Shown: positions 33,755 through 42,185, counted from the first letter of the stretch. The stretch is DNA of 64,000 nucleotides from Taklimakanibacter sp021828105 (GCA_021828105.1 JAKATG010000002.1:62001-126000), one strand, 5' to 3'. Numbers and translations are program-made. The notes: generated from the sequence alone by a model not told the origin.

Positions 33755-33757
33755 AGA

Positions 33758-33779
33758 AAGGTTGCGCGCGCGCAACCTT
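33758..33779 (+). terminator. Perfect 22-base palindrome after phaB (possible terminator)
   Basis: The left arm AAGGTTGCGCG is exactly complementary to the right arm, and it starts 4 bases after the phaB stop. No T-tract follows, so it may be a weak terminator or an mRNA 3'-end protector. Confidence 0.5.
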
Positions 33780-33888
33780 GCGGAAATGGAAACGAGCCTT
33801 GCGCTAAGCGCGTAAGGCGCGCCCTTGACATTGCCAGGGGGCTTGCGCCATTGAGCGCCGCCTTTCCCGCCAATGTCTCGAGGCTTCC

Positions 33889-34764
33889 TTGTCCCGCACC
33901 ACCGCGACGCTCATCGGGTTCACGGCCGTCCTCATGTGGGCGGTGCTCGCCGCCTTGACTGCGGCCTCGGGCGCCGTGCCGCCCTTCCAACTCGCCGCCA
34001 TGACCTTCCTCATCGGCGGTCTCATCGGCCTCGTGACCTGGCCGTTCCGGCCCGGCATCGTCCGTGCCCTGCCCTCCGACTGGCGGGTCTGGGCGCTCGG
34101 CGTCGGCGGCCTCTTCGGCTATCACTTCGTCTATTTCACCGCCATCCGCTCGGCGCCGCCGGTCGAGGTGAGCCTCCTCGCCTATCTCTGGCCCTTGTTC
34201 CTCGTCGCCTTCTCGGCCTTTCTGCCGGGCGAGAAGCTCAAATGGAACCACATTCTGGGCGTGGTCATCGGCCTTCTGGGCGCCGTCCTCGTGATCAGCC
34301 GCGGCCAGAGCTTCTCGCTGGCCCAGGGTTTCGGCCTTGGTCATGTGCTGGGCTTTTCCTGCGCTATCATCTGGGCGTCCTATTCGGTGCTGTCGCGCCG
34401 CTTCGGAAAAGTCTCGACTGATGTGGTGGCGGGCTTCTGCCTCATCACTTCGGCGCTGGCGCTCATCTGCCATCTCCTGTTCGAGACGACGGTGTGGCCC
34501 GATGGCTGGGGCCAGTGGCTCGCGGTGCTGGGCCTTGGCCTCTTGCCGGTGGGGGCCGCCTTCTACACCTGGGATCTCGGCGTCAAGCGCGGCGACATCA
34601 TGGCGCTCGGCGCTTCGTCCTATGCCTCGCCGCTTCTTTCCACGCTCGTCCTCATCATGAGCGGCTTCGCCCAATTCCACTGGTCGGTGATCGTCGCGTG
34701 CCTGCTCATCACCATCGGCGCGGTGATCGCCGCGAAGGACATGATCTTCCGGCGATTCAGATAG
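33889..34764 (+). CDS. DMT-superfamily (EamA) exporter
   Basis: A 291-residue inner-membrane protein with about ten hydrophobic helices arranged as two EamA repeats; both repeats carry the SAPPVEVSLLAYLWPLF / RGDIMALGASSYASPLLS type signature. The sequence resembles YddG-like amino-acid exporters, but the substrate is not defined. The start is TTG at 33889, with only a weak AGG upstream, and the gene lies 134 bases after phaB. It converges on the cupin gene. Confidence 0.87.
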   Translation: MSRTTATLIGFTAVLMWAVLAALTAASGAVPPFQLAAMTFLIGGLIGLVTWPFRPGIVRALPSDWRVWALGVGGLFGYHFVYFTAIRSAPPVEVSLLAYLWPLFLVAFSAFLPGEKLKWNHILGVVIGLLGAVLVISRGQSFSLAQGFGLGHVLGFSCAIIWASYSVLSRRFGKVSTDVVAGFCLITSALALICHLLFETTVWPDGWGQWLAVLGLGLLPVGAAFYTWDLGVKRGDIMALGASSYASPLLSTLVLIMSGFAQFHWSVIVACLLITIGAVIAAKDMIFRRFR

Positions 34765-34770
34765 AAATCG

Positions 34771-35202
34771 CTATCCCGGCCGCCAGCCTTTCGGCGCCAT
34801 CTCGAAGCCGTCGAAGGCGAAAGCCGGCGACACGGTGCAGCCGACCAGCGTCCAGGCGCCGAGCGAGCGCGCCGTCTGCCAGCAGAAGCGCGGCACGATC
34901 ACTTGCGGGCGCTCGCCTTGCGCGAGATCGGGGCCGAGGCGATGCATGTCGACATGGCGGCCGTCATGCGACAGGCCGAGATCGAGCGCTGCACCCGCAT
35001 GCCAGTGCCAGATCTCATCGGCATCGATGCGGTGCCAGTGGCTGATCTCGCCTTCGCCCAGGAGATAATAGATGGCGGTGCCGGCGGAGCGCTCGCCGAG
35101 CGCCCCATCCGCCCGCCAGGTCTCGCGGTAATGGCCGCCTTCGGGATGGGGCTGCAAGCCCAGCAGGCGGACGATATCCTGGGCCGAGAGCGCTTCAGTC
35201 AT
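34771..35202 (-). CDS. Cupin-domain protein (DUF985 family)
   Basis: A 143-residue single-domain cupin. It has the family start LLGLQPHPEGGHYRETWR, the SHWHRIDADEIWHWHAGAAL segment carrying the cupin His/Glu set, and the C-terminal LVGCTVSPAFAFDGFEMAP. The biochemical function of the family is not established. ATG at 35200-35202 overlaps the gloB stop by four bases, so it is co-translated with gloB and may act in the same detoxification or housekeeping unit. Confidence 0.85.
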   Translation of the reverse strand: MTEALSAQDIVRLLGLQPHPEGGHYRETWRADGALGERSAGTAIYYLLGEGEISHWHRIDADEIWHWHAGAALDLGLSHDGRHVDMHRLGPDLAQGERPQVIVPRFCWQTARSLGAWTLVGCTVSPAFAFDGFEMAPKGWRPG

Positions 35203-35972
35203 CTGAAACCGTCTTTGCGTTTCCGGATCTCGGCGAAGACGTCCGCCTTGCCCGCCAGCGGCATGCCGAGCACCTTGCGGACTTCCTTGCTTTCCGGGCG
35301 CAGGAAGACATTGGTGGCGAGCTCTTCGCCGATGGTGCCGGGCAAGGTCATCTCGCCCTTGGCGCGCTGCGCCTTGATCTTCTCGGCGCGCGCCACGAGC
35401 GCCTGGTTGGCGGGCTCGATGGTGAGGGCGAAGCGGGCGTTCGATTCGGTATATTCATGGCCGCAATGGAACACCGTCTCGGGCGGCAGCTTGCGCAGTT
35501 TGTCGAGCGAGGCCCACATCTCAGGCAACGTGCCTTCGATCACGCGGCCGCAGCCCAGAGCGAACAGCGTGTCGCCGGCGAAGAGCAGCTGCTCTTGCGG
35601 CATGTAGAGCACGATATGGCCCTTGGTATGGCCAGGTGTCGCGATCACCTTCACCTCGCGGCCGGCGAATTCGTAAGATTCGCCGTCGCCGACTTGCTGA
35701 TCGATGCCGGGAATCTGGCTCGCTTCCGCCTTGGGCCCGATGATCTTGGCGTTCCATTTGCGCTTGAGCGCGAGATTGCCCTCGACATGGTCGACATGAT
35801 GATGGGTGGTGAGGATGTGGCTGAGCTTCCAGCCCTTGGCGGCAAGCTCGCGCTCGATGGCCTGGGCCTCGGGCGCATCGATCGAGGCGGTGAGGCCTGA
35901 GTCCTTGTCATGCAGGAGGACACCGTAATTGTCCTGCCGGCAGATGAAATGGTGGATGTCGAGCTTCGGCAA
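35199..35972 (-). CDS. gloB: Hydroxyacylglutathione hydrolase (glyoxalase II)
   Basis: GloB hydrolyses S-lactoylglutathione to D-lactate and glutathione, the second step of methylglyoxal removal. The 257-residue metallo-beta-lactamase-fold protein has the dinuclear site THHHVDHVEG, GHTKGHI, FAGDTLFALGCGR, and FHCGHEYTESNARFA. The start is TTG at 35970-35972, after AAGGAAA, giving the family N-terminus PKLDIHHFICRQDNYGVL. It is divergent from a SAM methyltransferase gene, an arrangement common in rhizobia. Confidence 0.95.
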   Translation of the reverse strand: MPKLDIHHFICRQDNYGVLLHDKDSGLTASIDAPEAQAIERELAAKGWKLSHILTTHHHVDHVEGNLALKRKWNAKIIGPKAEASQIPGIDQQVGDGESYEFAGREVKVIATPGHTKGHIVLYMPQEQLLFAGDTLFALGCGRVIEGTLPEMWASLDKLRKLPPETVFHCGHEYTESNARFALTIEPANQALVARAEKIKAQRAKGEMTLPGTIGEELATNVFLRPESKEVRKVLGMPLAGKADVFAEIRKRKDGFR

Positions 35973-36039
35973 TGGGGTGTTTCCTTCAAGTTGAACTTCA
36001 CAGGTGACCAGTGCCGTCCAAGTGCTTATCTTTCCCATA

Positions 36040-36777
36040 ATGGATGTCGCCGATCTACGCGAATTTTATGGGAGCCGGCTGGGCCAGGCCAGCCGGCGCA
36101 TCATCGCACATCGCCTGCGCGACCGCTTCGGCAATCTCGCCGGCGCCACGGTCCTCGGGCTGGGCTTCACCGTCCCCTATCTCGATTCGCCGGTCGATGG
36201 CGCCGAGCGCAGCCTTGCCTTCATGATGGCGCAACGCGGCGTCATGCATTGGCCGGAGGGCGAGCCCAATGCCGCGGCATTGGTCGAGGAATGCGAGTTG
36301 CCGCTGCTGGAGAGCATCGTCGATTTCGCCCTCGTCGTGCATGGGCTCGAGCTCACCGACCAGCCGGCCGAAATGCTGCGCGAGCTCTGGCGGGTCATGT
36401 CGCCGCAGGGGCGGCTGGTGATGGTGGTGCCGAACCGGCGCGGCCTGTGGGCGCGCTCCGATCTCACCCCCTTCGGCTATGGCCAGCCCTATTCGCGCTC
36501 GCAACTGCAGCAGATCCTGAAAGAGGCGAAATTCTCGCCCGTCGGCTGGTCGCAGGCCTTGTTCATGCCGCCCTCGGAACGCAGCCTGATGCTCAAATCG
36601 GCCGCCGCCTGGGAGCGGCTCGGACTTCGCACCTCGCCCGCTTTCTCGGGCGTCATCATCGTCGAGGCGGTGAAGCAGGTCTATGCGGTCTCGGCGCGCA
36701 AGCGCTCACGCCGCATGCTGCCGCGCCTGAGGCCGGCGCTCGCCGGGCCGAATGCGGCAAAGCGTCCAAGCAAATAA
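36040..36777 (+). CDS. SAM-dependent methyltransferase (class I), unknown substrate
   Basis: A 245-residue protein with a class I methyltransferase core: YGSRLGQASRRIIAHRLRDRF, motif I ATVLGLGFTVPYL and the motif IV-like FALVVHGLELTDQP, then LWRVMSPQGRLVMVVPNRRG as in Methyltransf_11. Motif I is poorer in Gly than usual (LGLGFT). A basic C-terminal tail (SARKRSRRMLPRLRPAL) could contact RNA or membrane. ATG at 36040 was chosen; it is divergent from gloB and 4 bases before the next SDR gene, which it is probably co-transcribed with. Confidence 0.82.
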   Translation: MDVADLREFYGSRLGQASRRIIAHRLRDRFGNLAGATVLGLGFTVPYLDSPVDGAERSLAFMMAQRGVMHWPEGEPNAAALVEECELPLLESIVDFALVVHGLELTDQPAEMLRELWRVMSPQGRLVMVVPNRRGLWARSDLTPFGYGQPYSRSQLQQILKEAKFSPVGWSQALFMPPSERSLMLKSAAAWERLGLRTSPAFSGVIIVEAVKQVYAVSARKRSRRMLPRLRPALAGPNAAKRPSK

Positions 36778-36781
36778 TTCG

Positions 36782-37549
36782 ATGACGCATCCCTTTGCTC
36801 TCGACGGAAGAACGGCGCTGGTCACCGGCGCGGGCCAGGGACTGGGCCTCGCGATCGCCCGGGCGCTGGCCAAGGCCGGCGCCCATGTGCTCCTCAATGG
36901 CCGCACCGCGGCGACGCTCGAAACCGAGGCCGCGGCGATCCGCAGCGACGGCGGTTCGGCGGAAGCGCTTGCTTTCGACGTCACCGAGGCCGAAGCGGTG
37001 GCGAAGGCCTTCGCGCGGATCGAAACGGGCAAAGGCCGCCTCGACATCCTCATCAACAATGTCGGCCGGCGCGACCGGCGCAGCCTGTTCGAATTCGATC
37101 TCGCGGATGTGCGCGAGCTGCTGGAGGCCGATCTCATCGCCCCCTTCGAGCTGGCGCGCCGCGCCGCGCGCCTGATGATCGCCAAGGCGCAGGGCGGGCG
37201 CATCATCAATATCACCTCGATCGCAGGGCCCATCGCCAATGACGCCGATGCCGTCTACACGACGGCCAAGGGCGGGCTCGCTGCATTGACGCGCTCGCTC
37301 GCCGCCGAGCTCGGCCGGCACGGCATCACCGTCAATGCGGTGGCGCCGGGCTTCTTCGCGACCGAGGCGAATGCCGCACTCCGCGAGGATGAGCGGATCG
37401 GGCAATGGCTCAAGCAGCGGACATCGCTCGGGCGCTGGGGCCGGCCGGACGAGGTCGCGGGCGCTGTCGTCTTCCTCGCTTCACCGGCGGCCTCCTATGT
37501 CACCGGCCACACGCTGGTGGTCGATGGCGGCTATCTCACGCACTTTTGA
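36782..37549 (+). CDS. SDR-family oxidoreductase, gluconate-5-dehydrogenase-like
   Basis: A 255-residue classical SDR: TGAGQGLGLA near residues 17-26, LDILINNVGRRDRRS, ITSIAG, YTTAKGGLAALTRSLAAELG with Tyr/Lys, and LVVDGGYLTHF. The closest style is the gluconate 5-dehydrogenase/3-oxoacyl-reductase group; the substrate is not assigned. ATG at 36782 lies 4 bases after the methyltransferase stop, so the two are probably one transcript. A RIME-like repeat follows at 37591. Confidence 0.87.
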   Translation: MTHPFALDGRTALVTGAGQGLGLAIARALAKAGAHVLLNGRTAATLETEAAAIRSDGGSAEALAFDVTEAEAVAKAFARIETGKGRLDILINNVGRRDRRSLFEFDLADVRELLEADLIAPFELARRAARLMIAKAQGGRIINITSIAGPIANDADAVYTTAKGGLAALTRSLAAELGRHGITVNAVAPGFFATEANAALREDERIGQWLKQRTSLGRWGRPDEVAGAVVFLASPAASYVTGHTLVVDGGYLTHF

Positions 37550-37590
37550 AGGCATCTTTGTTTAAGCATCGGCTTATCCGAAAAGCGCAA

Positions 37591-37634
37591 GCGTGATCAG
37601 GAAAAGTGGGTACCGGTTTTCCGTCCGATCACGC
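37591..37634. repeat. RIME-like palindromic repeat
   Basis: The outer arms GCGTGATC (37591-37598) and GATCACGC (37627-37634), inner arms GGAAAA/TTTTCC and a one-sided GTCC bulge at 37623-37626. It is related to the copy at 16353-16424, with compensatory A/G and T/C changes in the outer arms (GCATGATC versus GCGTGATC). Confidence 0.75.
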
Positions 37635-37688
37635 GCCAAACTGGATGGCCGCCTCGGAGGGCGGCCATGAACTTTTCGGGCCGATGCG

Positions 37689-38240
37689 CTATTTCGCCGT
37701 CAGCACGTGGCCGACGAAAGGCAGTTCGCGGAACTGATGCGCCATGTCCATGCCATAGCCGACGACGAATTTGTCGGGGCAGATGAAGCCCCGGTGATCG
37801 GCCTCGATATCGGCGGCGAGATGGCCCGGTTTCTCGAGCAGCACCGCGGTCGAGACACTCTTGGCGCCGCGCGCGGCGAGCAGGTCCTTGGCATAGGCGA
37901 GGGTGCGGCCCGATTCGAGGATGTCGTCGATCAGCAATATGTCGCGGTCGGTGATCGACGATTCGACGTCGCGCAGCACCTCGACCTTGCCGGACGAGCG
38001 CGTCTTGTCGCGATAGCTCGCCAGCATCATGAAATCGACCTCGGGCGAGAGGCCGGCCCGGTGCATGGCGCGGATGAGATCGGCGGCGAAGACGAAGCTT
38101 CCCTTCAGCACCGGCACCACCAGCAGGCGGTGCGGGCGCTTCGCGGCAATGGCCTTGGCGATCGCTTCGATGCGTTCGGAGATTTCAGCTTCGGAGAACA
38201 GCACCGCGATGCGGTGACCGTCTATTTCAATGTGACTCAT
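37689..38240 (-). CDS. hpt: Hypoxanthine phosphoribosyltransferase
   Basis: Salvages hypoxanthine or guanine to IMP/GMP using PRPP. The 183-residue protein has the PRPP motif ILLIDDILESGRTL, LKGSFVFAADLIRA, the flexible loop region LASYRDKTRSSGKVEV, and FVVGYGMDMAHQFRELPFVGHV, all typical of bacterial Hpt. ATG at 38238-38240 overlaps the upstream zinc-ribbon gene by 14 bases, so the two are co-expressed on the minus strand. Confidence 0.95.
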   Translation of the reverse strand: MSHIEIDGHRIAVLFSEAEISERIEAIAKAIAAKRPHRLLVVPVLKGSFVFAADLIRAMHRAGLSPEVDFMMLASYRDKTRSSGKVEVLRDVESSITDRDILLIDDILESGRTLAYAKDLLAARGAKSVSTAVLLEKPGHLAADIEADHRGFICPDKFVVGYGMDMAHQFRELPFVGHVLTAK

Positions 38241-38967
38241 CCCCGCCGTTTACGCCAATTTCATCGGCATGGGCAAAGCGAATCTGCACATTTTCCGCCA
38301 TCGGCGGCGGCGAAGCGACGCGGGTGGTGAAGGTCGTCATCTCGCCCGGGCGCAACGGCCTTATCCCCGAATCGAGCGTCCAGGCATAGACGTCGTCTTG
38401 GGCGTTGTTCTGCAGCGTGAAGCGCAGCGAGGGCACCTTGCGGTCGCGGTCGCTGACATTGACGATCTCGCCCCTGATCGAGATGACCCGCGTGCCGTCG
38501 ACGATCACATGCTGCTGCTCGATCCGGCGCACCTCGAGGCCATAGATGTTCACCTTGGTGCCGAGCCCCGCGAAGATCCCGACACTGGCGGGGAAGAAGC
38601 GCACCGTCATTTCCGGATTGAGGAGGGCCATGATGACCGGCGCCAGGACGGCGGCGGCGAAGCCCGCCCAGCCGTAAAGCTGCTTGCGCCTCTGGCGCTC
38701 GGCGGTCTCGAACTCGGCGCGCGCCATCCGGGACGCCTCGGTCAGGCGGCGCACTTCGCGGTCGGCGTCGGGCTCGGGCGGCGAGATCGGCGCCGGAACC
38801 CGCTCCGGGGCCTCAACCGGACGCGGCGAGACGTCGATGATCTCCGTGGGCCGGCTCTCGATCCAATTGTGGCCGCATTCGACGCAGCGCACCATGGTGC
38901 CGCTCGCGGTGAAGCGGGAAGACGGGAAGTCATAGCGTGTTGCGCAAGCAGGGCAGGCGACTATCAT
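38227..38967 (-). CDS. MJ0042-type zinc-ribbon membrane protein
   Basis: A 246-residue protein with an N-terminal zinc ribbon (IVACPACATRYDFP, MVRCVECGHNW; four Cys), a Pro-rich linker, a charged helix, one transmembrane segment (about residues 117-138, GWAGFAAAVLAPVIMALL), and a C-terminal domain resembling DUF3426 (NIYGLEVRRIEQQHVI, IRGEIVNVSDRDRKVP). Proteins of this layout sit next to ftsE in many Hyphomicrobiales; the function is unknown. It is divergent from ftsE across a CtrA box and overlaps hpt. Confidence 0.85.
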   Translation of the reverse strand: MIVACPACATRYDFPSSRFTASGTMVRCVECGHNWIESRPTEIIDVSPRPVEAPERVPAPISPPEPDADREVRRLTEASRMARAEFETAERQRRKQLYGWAGFAAAVLAPVIMALLNPEMTVRFFPASVGIFAGLGTKVNIYGLEVRRIEQQHVIVDGTRVISIRGEIVNVSDRDRKVPSLRFTLQNNAQDDVYAWTLDSGIRPLRPGEMTTFTTRVASPPPMAENVQIRFAHADEIGVNGGDESH

Positions 38968-39043
38968 TTGATCGGGCCGTCGGAACGATTCGAGCCAGGC
39001 CGGGCAGTTCCCGCATGGCCTTGAAGATTAACGGCGAACAGGG

Positions 39044-39058
39044 TTAATGCGGCGTTAA
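39044..39058 (+). promoter_or_regulatory. Putative CtrA box upstream of ftsEX
   Basis: TTAA (39044-39047), seven bases, TTAA (39055-39058), 36 bases before the ftsE GTG. A third TTAAC half-site lies at 39029-39033. Exact match to the CtrA spacing rule. Confidence 0.5.
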
Positions 39059-39094
39059 GGCGAAAGAACCTGAACCGAAACAGGAGCATCCCAA

Positions 39095-39754
39095 GTGGTT
39101 CGTCTCGAAAATGTGGGCCTGCGCTACGGGCACGGGCCGGAAGTGCTCCGGGACATCTCTTTCGTCCTGGCGCCGGGCGAGTTCCGCTTCCTCACCGGCC
39201 CCTCGGGCGCCGGCAAGACGTCGCTCTTGCGCCTCCTGTTTCTGTCGCTCGCTCCCACCCGCGGCTTCATGAGCGTCTTCGGCCAGGACACCACCCAGAT
39301 CGGCCGGAGCGACCTGCCGCTGCTGCGCCGCCGCATCGGCATCGTGTTCCAGGAGTTCCGCCTGCTCGACCATCTGACCACTTACGAGAATGTCGCTCTG
39401 CCACTGCGCGTCGCGGGGCTGGCGGAAGAAAAGTATCGAGCCGATGTCATGGAGCTCCTCAAATGGGTGGGGCTCGCCGAGCAGGCGCGGGTGATGCCGC
39501 AAGTGCTGTCGGGCGGCGAGAAGCAGCGCGCCGCGATCGCGCGCGCCGTCATCGCCAAGCCGCAGCTCCTGCTCGCCGACGAGCCGACGGGCAATGTCGA
39601 TCCCGCTCTCGCCAAGCGCCTGTTGCGGCTCTTCCTCGAGCTCAACCGCCTCGGCACCACGGTGCTCATCGCCACCCATGACACGCAGCTGATCGCGCAG
39701 GCGCGGATGCCGGTGATGACACTCGAGCAGGGCGAGCTGAGGCTCGCCGCATGA
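39095..39754 (+). CDS. ftsE: Cell-division ATP-binding protein FtsE
   Basis: FtsE is the ATPase of the FtsEX divisome complex that triggers peptidoglycan hydrolases. The 219-residue ABC protein has Walker A GPSGAGKT (about residues 35-42), the FtsE-typical IGIVFQEFRLLDHLTTYENVALPLRV, signature LSGGEKQRAAIARA, Walker B LLLADEPTGNVDP, and H-loop IATHD. The start is GTG at 39095 after CAGGAG. It overlaps ftsX by four bases. Confidence 0.96.
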   Translation: MVRLENVGLRYGHGPEVLRDISFVLAPGEFRFLTGPSGAGKTSLLRLLFLSLAPTRGFMSVFGQDTTQIGRSDLPLLRRRIGIVFQEFRLLDHLTTYENVALPLRVAGLAEEKYRADVMELLKWVGLAEQARVMPQVLSGGEKQRAAIARAVIAKPQLLLADEPTGNVDPALAKRLLRLFLELNRLGTTVLIATHDTQLIAQARMPVMTLEQGELRLAA

Positions 39755-40662
39755 GCATGAGCGAGAAAACCTCGCACCGGCCTGAGCCGATCATCCCGCC
39801 GAAAGCGGCGCCCTTGCGCACGCTCGTCATGGCCATGGCGGTGATGTGCTATCTGGCCGTCCTCGCGGCGGGCGGGCTCGTCCTCATCAACCGCTCGGTC
39901 GAAGCCTGGACCGGCGACCTCGCGCGCGAGATCACCGTGCAGGTCCGCGAGGTCGCCGGCCGCAACATGGAAGAGGATCTCGCCAAGGCGGCGGCGATCC
40001 TCAAGGCGACGCCCGGCATATTGAAGGTCACGGTGCTCGACGAGAAGGCGGCGATCGAGCTGCTCGAGCCCTGGATCGGCGGCATCGACGGGCTCGAGGA
40101 CCTGCCGGTGCCGCGGCTCATCGCGGTCGAGATCGATCCCGACCATCCGCTCGATTTCGCCGCCCTCGACACCCAGTTGCGCAACGAGGTGCCGGGGGTC
40201 AGCCTCGACACGCATAAGCGCTGGCAGGCCGAGCTCACGCGCATGGCGCGCGTCTTGACGACGCTCGCTTACGCCATCCTGGTGCTCATCGGCATCTGCG
40301 CCGTCGCTATTGTGATCTTCGCGACGCGCGCCGCCCTCGAGGCCAATCGCGAGGTGGTGGAGGTCCTGCATCTCGTCGGCGCGCGCGACAGCTTCATCGC
40401 GCGCCAGGTATGGGGCAGGTTCCTCAAGACCGGGCTCACCGCCGGCATCATCGGCCTCATCCTCGGCATCCTCACCTTCTTCCTCGCCGCGGGCGCGGCG
40501 CCGGAAAGCTTTTCCGCCATCTCGCGCGAGTTCCTGTCGCTCGCCAGCGCCAAGCTCGTGCAGAACTATCTGGTGCTGCTCGCGGTGCCGTTGGTCGCGA
40601 CCCTCATCTGCCTCATCACGTCCCGCGTGACGCTCATGCGCATCCTGAAGAGCCTCAGGTGA
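39751..40662 (+). CDS. ftsX: Cell-division permease FtsX
   Basis: FtsX is the membrane partner of FtsE that transmits ATP hydrolysis to periplasmic cell-wall hydrolases. The 303-residue protein has an N-terminal cytoplasmic stretch, TM1 (about residues 28-50), a periplasmic extracellular loop with VAGRNMEEDLAKAAAILKATPGI, and three C-terminal TMs in the FtsX domain (EANREVVEVLHLVGARDSFIAR). ATG overlaps the ftsE stop; its own stop overlaps the plsC GTG by four bases, giving a tightly coupled ftsE-ftsX-plsC operon. Confidence 0.94.
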   Translation: MSMSEKTSHRPEPIIPPKAAPLRTLVMAMAVMCYLAVLAAGGLVLINRSVEAWTGDLAREITVQVREVAGRNMEEDLAKAAAILKATPGILKVTVLDEKAAIELLEPWIGGIDGLEDLPVPRLIAVEIDPDHPLDFAALDTQLRNEVPGVSLDTHKRWQAELTRMARVLTTLAYAILVLIGICAVAIVIFATRAALEANREVVEVLHLVGARDSFIARQVWGRFLKTGLTAGIIGLILGILTFFLAAGAAPESFSAISREFLSLASAKLVQNYLVLLAVPLVATLICLITSRVTLMRILKSLR

Positions 40663-41384
40663 TCACCTTCCGCTCGATCGTCTTCAACATCGTGTTCTAC
40701 GTGAACACGGTTCTGTTCCTGGTGCTGGGCTCGCCCTTCTATCTGACGCCGCGCAAGTGGTCGATCCGGGCGCTGCAGGCCTGGGGCAAAGCCAGCCTGT
40801 GGTGGCTCGAGGTCATCTGCGGCACGCGCTATGAGGTGCGGGGTGCCGAGAACATCCCGCAAGGCGCGGTGCTCGTTGCAGCGAAGCATCAATCGGCCTG
40901 GGACACTTTCGCGATCCTCACTCTGTTCGACGATCCGGCCATGGTGCTGAAGCGCGAGCTCGTCTTCATTCCGCTCTTCGGCTGGTTCATCCCGAAATTC
41001 CGCATGATCCCGGTCGAGCGCTCTTCGGGGGCCTCGGCGCTCAAGGCCATGGTGACGCGCGCCAAGGAAGCGGTGGCGATGGGCCGCCAGATCGTGATCT
41101 TTCCGGAGGGGACCAGGCGTCCGCCCGGCGCTGAGCCCGACTACAAACCGGGAGCGGCCGCGCTCTATCTCCAGCTCGGCATCAAGTGCCTTCCCATTGC
41201 GCTCAATTCCGGCCTCTATTGGCCGAGGCGCAAGTTCCTGCGCTATCCGGGCACCATCGTGGTCGAGATCCTCCCTCTGATCGAAGCCGGCCTCCCACGG
41301 CGCGAATTTACGCAGCGACTCGAAACCGTGATCGAGACAGCGACGGCGAAGCTGGTGGAAGAAGGTTCCGAGAGTCCCGCCTGA
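40659..41384 (+). CDS. plsC: 1-acyl-sn-glycerol-3-phosphate acyltransferase
   Basis: PlsC acylates lysophosphatidic acid to phosphatidic acid, the phospholipid precursor. The 241-residue protein has an N-terminal membrane segment (FNIVFYVNTVLFLVLGSPFY), the HX4D catalytic motif AAKHQSAWD (His 77, Asp 82), FIPLFGWF, and FPEGTRRPPGA. The GTG start at 40659 overlaps the ftsX stop. Placement after ftsEX links phospholipid synthesis to division and is usual in rhizobia. It converges on the NYN gene, 4 bases away. Confidence 0.94.
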   Translation: MITFRSIVFNIVFYVNTVLFLVLGSPFYLTPRKWSIRALQAWGKASLWWLEVICGTRYEVRGAENIPQGAVLVAAKHQSAWDTFAILTLFDDPAMVLKRELVFIPLFGWFIPKFRMIPVERSSGASALKAMVTRAKEAVAMGRQIVIFPEGTRRPPGAEPDYKPGAAALYLQLGIKCLPIALNSGLYWPRRKFLRYPGTIVVEILPLIEAGLPRREFTQRLETVIETATAKLVEEGSESPA

Positions 41385-41388
41385 CCCG

Positions 41389-42051
41389 TCACGCTGCCGG
41401 CGCGCGATCCCGCGGGTGTACCCACCACGCTGGCGGGTCATATTCGCGCGGCCGTCTTCCGGATGGATTGGTGCCGCTCATGACGATGGCCGGGAACACC
41501 GTCCAGTCGAGATGATCCTTGGTGATGGCGAGCCGGTTACCGCCGGTATAGCGGGCGATGTCGACCGAGAAATTCCGGCCCGGGGGAGCGACCGTGATCA
41601 GTTGCTTTTCCGGAAACCGGTCCCTGAAGACTCGCGCCGTCGCGGCCTGGTCGGAATCGGCCGTCACCAGATAGGCCTTGTCGAAAACATTATCCTGGGC
41701 ATCGGTGATGAGGCTCAGGGCCACATTGATGTCCGTCTCCTTCTCGGTCGGTCTTTCCCAGGCCTTGCGGCACTTGTTGCAGTTGATCTCTTCATGCACA
41801 TAGTGACCCTTGATCGTCGTCACCCCGACATTCTCCAGGGCATTCAGATATTGCTGGTGCCGCCATTTCTTGCGCTCATCGCCAGGGTAGAAGGCGGTGC
41901 AGAAGACAACCCTCACGAGCTGTTCCGTCTGCTTGGGGATCAGGCGCTCGCCGAGCTCCCAGAGATTGCACCATTTGAGGTAGGGTTCGCCTAAGTCATT
42001 GATTGCGTGATATAAATTGAAGCCATCATAGTAGAATGCCGCTTTCAGCAT
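41389..42051 (-). CDS. NYN-domain (LabA/DUF88-like) putative ribonuclease
   Basis: A 220-residue PIN-like NYN-domain protein. Metal-binding acidic residues are visible: Asp 9 in FYYDGFNLYHA, Asp in KETDINVALSLI, and VTADSDQAATARVF. A CNKC pair (INCNKCRKAW) just before the second motif may bind zinc, and a KKWRHQQYLNAL segment is typical of the LabA-like group. The C-terminus continues past the domain with a Pro/Arg-rich tail. The substrate RNA is unknown. It lies in an accessory patch between plsC and nrdJ and is divergent from a strong promoter at 42063-42091. Confidence 0.85.
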   Translation of the reverse strand: MLKAAFYYDGFNLYHAINDLGEPYLKWCNLWELGERLIPKQTEQLVRVVFCTAFYPGDERKKWRHQQYLNALENVGVTTIKGHYVHEEINCNKCRKAWERPTEKETDINVALSLITDAQDNVFDKAYLVTADSDQAATARVFRDRFPEKQLITVAPPGRNFSVDIARYTGGNRLAITKDHLDWTVFPAIVMSGTNPSGRRPREYDPPAWWVHPRDRAPAA

Positions 42052-42062
42052 GCTGCTCAGCC

Positions 42063-42091
42063 TTGACTTTCCGCGTCCGATCCCGTATATA
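42063..42091 (+). promoter_or_regulatory. Strong sigma-70-like promoter with no gene downstream
   Basis: TTGACT (42063-42068), 17-base spacer, TATATA (42086-42091), the best consensus match noticed in the window. It points away from the NYN gene into a 60-base stretch ending in a terminator. Confidence 0.65.
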
Positions 42092-42097
42092 TCACGT

Positions 42098-42160
42098 CGT
42101 CAACGCAATGCGGTACGCCGCTAGCAACCCCCGGGCCTCGGCTCGGGGTTTTGCGTTTTA
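42098..42160 (+). ncRNA. Candidate small RNA divergent from the NYN gene
   Basis: Predicted transcript of about 60 nt from roughly 42098 (7 bases after the -10) through an intrinsic terminator. The terminator stem is CCCCGGGCC/GGCTCGGGG (42129-42148, one G-T pair) and is followed by TTTTGCGTTTT. GCAA/TTGC can extend the stem. No ORF with a ribosome site fits inside. The 5' half is mostly unstructured and could be the pairing region. Confidence 0.5.
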
Positions 42161-42185
42161 GGGGCAGGCTCGCCCGCCCACCCGC

